DNA of 11,867 nucleotides from Strigomonas culicis. Its lineage: Eukaryota; Euglenozoa; Kinetoplastea; Trypanosomatida; Trypanosomatidae. Both the position numbers and the translations under genes were made by a program. The notes below the pieces were generated by a model. The model worked only from the letters and a program-made list of their open reading frames with translations, ran no database searches and was not told where the DNA came from. Location of the stretch: contig AUXH01000587.1 of the NCBI GenBank assembly GCA_000482145.1, forward strand, positions 1 to 11,867. The letters run 5' to 3'. Below, one piece after another: positions 5,039 to 11,604 of this stretch (positions are counted from its first letter, which is position 1; every line of letters begins with the position of its first letter).

Positions 5039-7420
5039 ATGCTTGCCTGCAGCCACGTGTCGCAGCTCGCGGAGCTGCCGGCGCACTACGGCACCATCAC
5101 TGCCGTGGCGAGGGAGGCCTCGTACCTGTACGTGGGGACGTGTGACGGCTGGCTGGTGCAGCTGGCGCTGGCGGAGGTCCCGGCCGAAGACGCCACAGAA
5201 GGGCACACCGCAAGGGCGGTACAAGCGCAGGAGCGCCGCGCGGTGCGGCACGCGGAGACCTCCCCGAGCGCACCCGCGCCGAGCATCCGCCAGCTGGAGG
5301 TGTGCGGCGACCGTCCGCCGCTGCTGTACGTGCGCACCGCAGCCATGTCGCTGACGGTGTGGGACGCGGCCGAGCTGCGCTGTCTGGCGGAGGTGCGCGG
5401 CGATGGCGTGCTCAGCTTTTCGGTGCTGTCCCCTATGCAGCTCTGCGTGCTGGAGGGCGCCGGTGCCGCCGTGCGCCTCTTGGACGTGCACTACGCACCG
5501 CCATGTACCGAGGAGGGAGGCGAGCGTGGGCGCGAAACGTTCCGCGTCTGCGAAGGGGCGGCGGTGCCCCTGCCCGAGCCGGGCACCGCCCTCGTCGCGC
5601 GCGCTGGCGTGCTCTGCGTGAGCGGCAGCGCCGGCTGCCATCTGTACGCGCTGCCGGATGGGGCGCCGCTGGGCGACGTGCCGCGCAGCGGCGCGGCCCG
5701 CACGCCCATGGCGCTGCTGCACGACGGGCGGCTCCTCTTCGCCGCCGCCGGTCGCTCGGCGATTGCCACAAGGAGCGTGCGAGCGGACGGCGCCGCGCGC
5801 ACCTTTTCGATCCCGGACGAAACGGTCGAGACGTTCAGCGTCGTGTTCCCTTTTCTGTTTGTGTTCACCGCGTCGCGCTGCGCCGTCTTCTCCCTGCTGG
5901 ACGAGCGGCGCTGCCAGGACGTTGCCGCCCTGCAGGCCGTCGCGGCGGCCGTGCTCTTCACCCTCGCGGGGCCCCCGCCGCAGCGGCTGCTGGTCGCCGC
6001 GGCGGGGCTCACGCTACGGGCGCTCCACATCCCCTCCCCGTCGGACCTCCTGGCGGCGCTGCTGCAGGACGGTCGGCTGCGGGAGGCCGGCCGCTGCCTG
6101 GCGCACTTCGCCACGTGTGACGCCGCGCCCTTGGTGACAGGCGAGGACGCGGCCGCCTGGCGCGCGAAGATCGAGGTCGCCACGGGGTGGGCCCACCTCC
6201 GCGCGGGGCGGTTCCCGGCCGCGATGGAGTGCTTTCAAGGCCGCGTGGACCCGCGGGCCCTGCTGCGGCTCCTGCCGGAGTGCCTGCCGCCGGACCCTGT
6301 GCACTACTCCCACGCGGTGATCGACCTGCTGCAGCACGGGGAGCGCGGCGACCCGCGGCGCGGCTCGGTGGTGCTGGAGGGCGAGGCGGAGGAGGTGGGG
6401 ACGGGGCTGCTGCCCCCTGGCGAGGTGGCGGCGTACTGGGACCACTGGGAAGAGCCGGACCCTTCCTGCAGCCCAGCGCCCCTGCTCGAGTCGTGGCAGC
6501 AGCTGTGTCAGCAGCGCGGTGCCGCGCTCGCCGGCCTGTACGACGAGCTCAAGGCAGCGGTGTACAGCTACTGCGGCGCGTATGCACAGGAGGCGCCCGC
6601 GCCGGCGCGCGCCGTCTCGTACGGGCGCCTCGTACTGTCGCTGGAGCGCGGCGACCACCGCGCCGTGTACCACACCGTGTGCGAGGACAGGCATCTGACG
6701 GTCGCGGACAGCTACGACCTGCTCGCCCAGCTTGGACAGCACCGGCTGCTGGCGCTCCTGCTGTTCCGCCGCGGGTACTGGCGCGCGGCCCAGGCCGTGC
6801 TGGCGGCGCACGTGTACCTGTCGCGGTACGCGGCGGCGTCGTGCGGCGGCGCCAGCATGGAGGCGCTCTCCGCCCCTCTGCGGGCGAAGGCGGACGCCGT
6901 CTTGCAGCAGGGCGGCGCGCCGCGGCCGCCGCGCGAGGCCTCGCTCGTCTGCGCGAGCGGCCGCGGCGACGGCGCCGGGGCGGTCCTTTTCCCGCGCGTG
7001 GGGGCGTACCAGGCCCACGCCGGGCGCGGCCGGTTGCCCAACGCGCTGGACGAGAGCTTCTACCTGGTGGAGCAGCTGGATGTGGCCGCGCTCGCGGCAC
7101 TGCTGGCGGCGGACCCCGCGGCCGCCACCATCCGGGACGAGGAGGGAGCGACGCTGCTCCACGCTGCGCTGGAGTGGGGCCGGGCCGTGGGCGCGGCGGA
7201 TGCGCCGCTGCCGGCCGCGGGCGTCCTGCCGGCTGTGGCCGCCCTGACAGCCCTCCTGTTGGCGCACAGCGACGGGCTGTACGTACCCACGCTCTACGGC
7301 CTGTGGCCGCTGGACGTGCTCTCGCCGAGCGGGGCCAGCGTGGACGCGGTGTTGGAGTTCGTTACCGCCGTTTTTGTCAGTCAAAAAGAGATTATTCACT
7401 GCTGTTCTTCGTCAGTGTAG
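5039..7420 (+). CDS. Vps39/Vam6-like endolysosomal tethering protein with ankyrin-like C-terminus
   Basis: A 793-residue protein. Residues ~1-325 read as a citron-homology (CNH) beta-propeller; the opening (LPAHYGTITAVAREASYLYVGT) resembles the start of Vps39/Vam6 and TGFBRAP1/Vps3. Next come helical repeats: SDLLAALLQDGRLREAGRCL (~334-353), the segment beginning GWAHLRAGRFPAAMECF (383-399) and ending RLLPECLP, close in pattern to the Vps39 block with a YP.LLP-like end, and SYDLLAQLGQHRLLALLLFRRGYWRAAQAVL (~558-588), matching the Vps39 clathrin-type repeat. Residues ~668-793 look like two ankyrin-type repeats (DEEGATLLHAAL at 700-711, then LYGLWPLDVL). Vps39 serves HOPS, and its paralogue Vps3 serves CORVET, in fusion at late endosomes and lysosomes. 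I see no C-terminal zinc-finger-type Vps39 domain, and the protein is shorter than usual (about 850-1050). HOPS versus CORVET membership is undecided. Confidence 0.72.
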   Translation: MLACSHVSQLAELPAHYGTITAVAREASYLYVGTCDGWLVQLALAEVPAEDATEGHTARAVQAQERRAVRHAETSPSAPAPSIRQLEVCGDRPPLLYVRTAAMSLTVWDAAELRCLAEVRGDGVLSFSVLSPMQLCVLEGAGAAVRLLDVHYAPPCTEEGGERGRETFRVCEGAAVPLPEPGTALVARAGVLCVSGSAGCHLYALPDGAPLGDVPRSGAARTPMALLHDGRLLFAAAGRSAIATRSVRADGAARTFSIPDETVETFSVVFPFLFVFTASRCAVFSLLDERRCQDVAALQAVAAAVLFTLAGPPPQRLLVAAAGLTLRALHIPSPSDLLAALLQDGRLREAGRCLAHFATCDAAPLVTGEDAAAWRAKIEVATGWAHLRAGRFPAAMECFQGRVDPRALLRLLPECLPPDPVHYSHAVIDLLQHGERGDPRRGSVVLEGEAEEVGTGLLPPGEVAAYWDHWEEPDPSCSPAPLLESWQQLCQQRGAALAGLYDELKAAVYSYCGAYAQEAPAPARAVSYGRLVLSLERGDHRAVYHTVCEDRHLTVADSYDLLAQLGQHRLLALLLFRRGYWRAAQAVLAAHVYLSRYAAASCGGASMEALSAPLRAKADAVLQQGGAPRPPREASLVCASGRGDGAGAVLFPRVGAYQAHAGRGRLPNALDESFYLVEQLDVAALAALLAADPAAATIRDEEGATLLHAALEWGRAVGAADAPLPAAGVLPAVAALTALLLAHSDGLYVPTLYGLWPLDVLSPSGASVDAVLEFVTAVFVSQKEIIHCCSSSV

Positions 7421-7464
7421 CGATGTGCTGGTCGCACGTCAGTTGTATGTTCATGTTGTATTTC

Positions 7465-7509
7465 TTTTTTCTTGTCACGTTTCTGTCTTTTTTTTTTTCG
7501 AATGTGCAG
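7465..7509 (+). promoter_or_regulatory. Distal polypyrimidine tract and acceptor for NAP1
   Basis: A T-rich tract (7465-7499) is followed by GTGCAG with AG at 7508-7509. This would give a 161-base leader containing an upstream ATG at 7530. Confidence 0.55.
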
Positions 7510-7544
7510 TCTCTCTGTTTAAAAGCAATATGCTTCCTGTTATG

Positions 7545-7584
<40 letters not shown>
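7545..7584. repeat. Compound microsatellite (CT)8(CA)12
   Basis: Eight CT units (7545-7560) join directly to twelve CA units (7561-7584). The pyrimidine half may act as the splicing tract for the proximal NAP1 acceptor, so length changes could affect mRNA processing. Confidence 0.92.
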
Positions 7585-7615
7585 TCCTTTATTTCTGGTT
7601 TGTCTACACACTGAG
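7585..7615 (+). promoter_or_regulatory. Proximal acceptor for NAP1
   Basis: Pyrimidine-rich sequence (about 7585-7607) after the microsatellite leads to AG at 7614-7615. This would give a 55-base leader with no upstream ATG, ending in an A-rich block next to the start codon. Confidence 0.5.
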
Positions 7616-7640
7616 ATATATAATTCATTGCGTTAATTAT

Positions 7641-7656
7641 AAATAAATAAATAAAT
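7641..7656. repeat. (AAAT)4 repeat just upstream of the NAP1 start
   Basis: Four AAAT units end 14 bases before the ATG. They make the leader unstructured and A-rich right up to the start codon, and place several stop codons upstream. Confidence 0.9.
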
Positions 7657-7670
7657 AAAAAACACTAAAG

Positions 7671-8666
7671 ATGGAGATCCCGGAAGACCAGATGGATCAG
7701 CTAGCGCTCATGGGCCACCTGCAGGACTTCTTCAACCCGAACTTCTCCAAGGAGTTCATGGAGAAGCTGCCGGGGAAGATCCGCGAGCGCACGGACGTGC
7801 TGCTCGCCGACGACAAGAAGATCTCGGACCTCCAGAAGGAGCACAAGGCGGAGGTGCACCGGCTGCACAAGGAGTACATGGCCGCGTTCCGGCCCATCTT
7901 CCAGCGTCGGGCGGAGATCGTGTCCGGGAAGGGCGCCGCCATCACGGACGAGGAGGTGAAGAAGGGCATGCCCGCGGAGCACCACGACGTCGTGGAAATC
8001 ACCGCGAAGCCGGAGGACGCGGCGAACGTGAAGGGCGTGCCAGGGTTCTGGCTGAAGGCGTTCCAGCACCACGTCATCCTCGACTCGATGATCAAGGAGT
8101 ACGACGAGGTGATCCTTAATCACCTCATCGACGTCGCGCGCACCTACGAGGACACGAGCGACGCCTACACCCTCACCTTCACCTTCGCGCCCAACGAGCA
8201 CTTCGAGGACGAGAAGCTGACCATCAAGGTCACCGACGACGGCAAGGTGGAGCGCACGGCGCCCAAGTGGAAGCCCGGCAAGAACGTCACCGTGAAGACC
8301 ATCACGAAGAAGCAGCGCGCGAAGCGCACCGGGGCGGTCCGCACGATCAACCAGGAGGTCCCTTGCGAGTCCTTCTTCGCCATCTTTCAGGAGAGCGCGA
8401 AGAAGGAGGACAAGGACCAGGACGACGAGGACGAGGAGGGCGAGGAGGACGACGAGGAGCAGCTACTCCCGCTGCTGTTCATCATCCGCAACAGCATCAT
8501 CCCCATGGCGGTCGAGTACTACACCGGCGAGGCCCCCGACGGCACCAGCGACGTGGAGGACGACGAGGAGTACGAGGAGGAGGAGGACGAGGAGGAGGAG
8601 GATTTTGATGCACACCGGCACATGCCTGCCCGCGGGGGCCGCGGGGGCAGGGGGCACCGCGCGTAG
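7671..8666 (+). CDS. NAP1: Nucleosome assembly protein (NAP1 family histone chaperone)
   Basis: A 331-residue NAP-family protein, expected to bind H2A-H2B (and H3-H4) and assist histone import and nucleosome assembly. Residues ~25-75 form the long dimerisation helix. The core follows with the family segments GVPGFWLKAFQHH (~123-135), DEVILNHLIDV, and FTFAPNEHFEDEKLT (~171-185), where homologues show the F.PNEYF pattern. A basic patch KKQRAKR near 213-219 may be a nuclear localisation signal. The SFFAIF segment (~234-239), the IIPMAVEYYTGEA segment before the tail and the acidic C-terminus (294-311) are also typical. Two features are less usual: an extra acidic block inside the domain (246-263) and a C-terminal RGGRGGRG tail (321-328). 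SET and TSPY relatives share the fold, but the pattern favours NAP1. Confidence 0.95.
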   Translation: MEIPEDQMDQLALMGHLQDFFNPNFSKEFMEKLPGKIRERTDVLLADDKKISDLQKEHKAEVHRLHKEYMAAFRPIFQRRAEIVSGKGAAITDEEVKKGMPAEHHDVVEITAKPEDAANVKGVPGFWLKAFQHHVILDSMIKEYDEVILNHLIDVARTYEDTSDAYTLTFTFAPNEHFEDEKLTIKVTDDGKVERTAPKWKPGKNVTVKTITKKQRAKRTGAVRTINQEVPCESFFAIFQESAKKEDKDQDDEDEEGEEDDEEQLLPLLFIIRNSIIPMAVEYYTGEAPDGTSDVEDDEEYEEEEDEEEEDFDAHRHMPARGGRGGRGHRA

Positions 8667-9331
8667 AGAGACCGGTGAGAGCGAAAACGGGAACGTGTGA
8701 TACAATCAGCTGCATCGTGGTGCTCCTTCTCGTATAAAGACTGGGTTCTTCATAAAGAGGTAGCACGAGAGGTCTCCGTTTCTTTTTAGCTTTGAAAAAA
8801 AAAAACAGAGTATAATATTTATTCTCTTTTCACTGTTGACCAATTTCTTTTTATAATAATTTCTGAACAGGGAAAGACACTTAAACCGATAATAACGTTG
8901 TCAAAACGGAAAACAATGATTCATTCATTTTCTAAAAAAAAAAAAGAGAGAGAGGCAACGTACACTTTTGTGTACTTCCATTTGGGACTCTGTCATTCTC
9001 TATTGTGTAAGAGACAGTTTCCCTTTTCATTTTCTTTTCGTTATTCAATCCTTTATGTTTTTGCTCTCCTCTTCACAGATAATTATCTCTTCTCATTTCT
9101 TCTACTCTTCCTTCTGTAGTGGGTCTTCTCTTTCACTTGGCTTCTCTTTACCTGACTGAGAAGGTACTAAAGCGCCTTGCAAAATCCACATTCTATAGAT
9201 TATTTTGTATCACTTAATTGAGGCTCCATTAGCTTCCTCGTTCGTGTGTGCGTGTGCCTTACATACGTTTCATATAATATATTTCTATAGACAATCAGCT
9301 CACACGCCGATAGAGCCTCCTCGCGCCGCGC
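8667..9331 (+). other. Long intergenic spacer: NAP1 3' UTR and leader of the 671-residue ORF
   Basis: This is the longest spacer in the window and I see no gene in it. It has A-runs near 8797 and 8934, then pyrimidine-rich sequence (about 8985-9117). A perfect 6-bp hairpin with a TTTT loop lies at 8960-8975 (GTACAC/GTGTAC). The largest + strand ORF here is a Phe/Leu/Ser-rich run of 73 codons and looks spurious. No tRNA or clear C/D-box snoRNA was found by eye. Confidence 0.65.
9062..9119 (+). promoter_or_regulatory. Polypyrimidine tract and likely spliced-leader acceptor for the 671-residue ORF
   Basis: CT-rich sequence contains two candidate acceptors, CACAG (AG at 9077-9078) and, after a stronger tract, TGTAG (AG at 9118-9119). 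The second predicts a 212-base leader with no upstream ATG. More AGs lie nearer the gene (for example 9287-9288 and 9296-9297) but lack a good tract. Confidence 0.5.
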
Positions 9332-11347
9332 ATGACGTCACTCGAAGATGTGAGCAGCTCGGACTATGCGCTGCTCATGAACCGCTTCAAGTTGCTGCAT
9401 CTTGTGCAGCGCGTGGCTCACCGCGACGTCATGGCCCTCATCGAGTCCATCGGGCTGGACGCGCTGGCGTACAGAGGCGTGGCGCCGGCCGCGCCGCCGC
9501 CGCTCCGTGCTCACACGCGGCCGTCCGATCATCCCACATACCCCGCCGCGGCTGCTGCTGCCACTTCCTCCGCACAGCCCTCGCCGGCGTTCCTCGGCCG
9601 CGCGCGCGACGAGCTGAAGGCGGCGGCGCCGCGCGGCGGGGCGGGCGCCGCCCCGAAGCGGCGCGTGCGGCGTGTCTATCACACCGCCGCGCAGGACGCC
9701 CTCTTCACGCGCCTGGCGCGGCCGCGGCAGCACGTCGCGGAGTCCGAGGTGGAGGAGGTGCACATCTACGAGGAGCCGCTGCCGCCGCCGCGCACCCCAC
9801 CGGTCTACACGGACGAGGCGTCCAGTGCAGGCTACGACCTGCCGCCGCCCGCGCCGCAGCGGCAGCAGGCGGCCGCCATGTCCCCACTGGCGCCGGCGGG
9901 CAGCCGACTCGAGCAAGAATACGTGCTCTTCCGTGAAGAAGCGCAGGCGCAGGCGCCCCACCGCCTGCACGAGGTGGGGCGCGCGCCACAGGGTCGCGGC
10001 GGCGGCCGGCCACCGTCCCCGGAGGAGGAGGTGCTGCGCTACCGCCGGGGGTCCAGTGACGACCGCGCGGACCCGGGGCCGCGGCCGCACGACCGCTCGC
10101 CGGACAGAATCGAGCGCACGAACATCCAGCAGCCGTCGAGCGGCGACAGCCGCGAGGGGATGGCCGGCACCGCCCACTCGCGTGGCACGGCGCTGCCCGC
10201 CGCGACGCCGACGCAGGAGTCGGCCGCGCCGCTGCCGCAGCAGCCGTCTGCACGGTCGACGCTCCAGTCGATCGCGTCGCCGCTCGCGGGCCTGGCGGGC
10301 TCGCCACACGTGCCGGAGCTGCCGCCGAGCGCCATGTCGCCGACGGAGCGGGACCGCGCGCCGCTCGGCGCGCAGGCGCGGCGGCCCGGCTTCGGCCCCA
10401 AGGCGAAACCGCAGGGCGCCTCCATGGGCACGAACGCGCCGATGGACGCGATCCAGCACGCGGCGGAGCTCATCAGCCGGCGGCGGGAGGGCCAGGGGCC
10501 CGGCGCGCTGCGCCACTCCGCCGAGCTGCCGTCGAGCGATTTCCGGCTGACGCCGACCGCCGACACGTACAACGGCCGCGAGCGGAACCACTCCTCCGGC
10601 AGCCTGATGCTCTCCGCCGGCAACAGCCACTACCTCCCGCAGCTCAGCCCGCACGCGCCCAGCAGCGGCGCGTGTGGGCTGGACCGGCCCGCCGCGCCGC
10701 CGGCGGTGCCGCCGCAGGCGCTGCGGGAGCTGGACGCGGCGGTCGGCCACATGCTGCGCGACCACCGCCGGCTGCTGCAGCAGGTCGCCAAGGGCAGCGG
10801 CTCCGACGCGGACGGCGAGCGCCGCTCGGAGGCGAGCGGCGGCGCGCCGCCGCGCGGGACGCTGCTGGACGACCCACAGGTGCGCGAGTTCCTCGCCGCG
10901 GAGGGGGAGGCGGACGAGCTGTACCTCTACTCGGACCTCGAGGCGCGCCTCGCGCGGATGGACCAGGAGCTGGGCGCCGTGCAGACCCGCACGGAGGCGG
11001 AGGAGGCGCCCGTGGTGGACCTGTCCGCCGTTGATGAGCCGCCGCCGCACGGGACGGTGGTGCGCACCGCCGGCGCGGCGGAGAGCGGGGCGAGCAGGAC
11101 CGCGCGGCGCGCGCGTGGGGCCCTGCCCGCGGCCATCAGCCAGCGCATCCTCACCTTTGGCAAGGAGAACATGGAGTACATTGCCTACAATGAACGGCTG
11201 TGGAACTCGAGTCCGGTGTCGCAGTTCACCTTCTCCCATCGGCTGACCGATGCGCTGCTCGAAGACTGCTGGGCGGAGATCATGGACGAGGTGGGCAGCA
11301 TCATGGACGACTACGTCGACGGACTGGCCGAACACGAATTGCAATAG
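9332..11347 (+). CDS. Unrecognised 671-residue low-complexity protein with conserved-looking ends
   Basis: I do not recognise this protein. The N-terminal ~50 residues (SDYALLMNRFKLLHLVQRVAHRDVMALIESIG and on) look like a compact helical module. Residues ~50-460 are a long disordered region rich in Pro, Ala, Arg, Ser and Gln. Two helical stretches follow, LRELDAAVGHMLRDHRRLLQ (464-483) and one at about 510-555 containing a short coiled-coil-like LEARLARMDQELG. The last 70 residues (602-671) are dense and ordered: TFGKENMEYIAYNERLW, then an acidic helical end (DALLEDCWAEIMDEVGSIMDDY). No membrane segment or signal peptide is seen. The layout, short terminal modules joined by a variable linker, resembles cytoskeletal or scaffold proteins, but that is inference. 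The reading frame is intact, and the ATG at 9332 is the first in the predicted leader. Confidence 0.82.
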   Translation: MTSLEDVSSSDYALLMNRFKLLHLVQRVAHRDVMALIESIGLDALAYRGVAPAAPPPLRAHTRPSDHPTYPAAAAAATSSAQPSPAFLGRARDELKAAAPRGGAGAAPKRRVRRVYHTAAQDALFTRLARPRQHVAESEVEEVHIYEEPLPPPRTPPVYTDEASSAGYDLPPPAPQRQQAAAMSPLAPAGSRLEQEYVLFREEAQAQAPHRLHEVGRAPQGRGGGRPPSPEEEVLRYRRGSSDDRADPGPRPHDRSPDRIERTNIQQPSSGDSREGMAGTAHSRGTALPAATPTQESAAPLPQQPSARSTLQSIASPLAGLAGSPHVPELPPSAMSPTERDRAPLGAQARRPGFGPKAKPQGASMGTNAPMDAIQHAAELISRRREGQGPGALRHSAELPSSDFRLTPTADTYNGRERNHSSGSLMLSAGNSHYLPQLSPHAPSSGACGLDRPAAPPAVPPQALRELDAAVGHMLRDHRRLLQQVAKGSGSDADGERRSEASGGAPPRGTLLDDPQVREFLAAEGEADELYLYSDLEARLARMDQELGAVQTRTEAEEAPVVDLSAVDEPPPHGTVVRTAGAAESGASRTARRARGALPAAISQRILTFGKENMEYIAYNERLWNSSPVSQFTFSHRLTDALLEDCWAEIMDEVGSIMDDYVDGLAEHELQ

Positions 11348-11604
11348 AGTTTTCTATATATCAAATAACAAGAATCCTTTAGAACCTCCAGTGTTCACAG
11401 GTAAAAAAAAAAAAGTGAAGATAGAAAGGACTTGCGGTCGATATGAAGCTGCACAAGGAACAGAAATAAACTCCTGTGTGTGTTTGTGTGTGCCCACGCG
11501 GCATTCGCATCACGTGATGAACGATACCTCTCTCTCTCTCTCTATCCCTCCTTCTTCCTCGCTTCTTCTCCGTTATGACTTTTTTTTTGTTTCTCATTAG
11601 TATC
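11348..11604 (+). promoter_or_regulatory. Spacer with polypyrimidine tract and acceptor for the WASHC3-like gene
   Basis: The left part is the 3' UTR of the 671-residue gene, with an A-run near 11403 and GT-rich sequence near 11475-11492. A perfect 12-base palindrome lies at 11508-11519. A long CT/T tract (about 11528-11597) ends at the first AG, 11599-11600, only four bases before the ATG at 11605. Confidence 0.7.

Larger units (their letters stand above)
7530..7646 (+). other. Possible 38-codon upstream ORF in the NAP1 leader
   Basis: An ATG at 7530 opens a frame that runs through the CT/CA microsatellite (encoding Leu-Ser then His-Thr repeats) and stops at 7644-7646, 24 bases before the NAP1 start. 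It would be present only if the distal acceptor at 7509 is used. It is probably not a functional peptide; any effect would be on ribosome scanning. Confidence 0.3.

Noticed and set aside
6014..7399. Minus-strand ORF of 461 codons inside the Vps39-like gene
   Set aside because: Same GC-rich shadow effect; Arg/Gln/His-rich with no recognisable motif.
6187..7614. Alternative + frame ORF of 475 codons over the Vps39-like gene
   Set aside because: It has Gly/Arg/Ala-rich shadow composition and runs on into the microsatellite. The Vps39-like frame carries the family landmarks.
9333..9340. TGACGTCA, a cAMP-response-element-like palindrome over the start codon of the 671-residue gene
   Set aside because: Trypanosomatids do not use such promoter elements for single genes, and an 8-base match is expected by chance.
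9338..11344. Minus-strand ORF of 668 codons opposite the 671-residue gene
   Set aside because: It mirrors the + strand gene almost end to end. GC-rich codons suppress stops on the other strand. Its Arg/Leu/Val-rich content has no domain, and no minus-strand splice signal flanks it.
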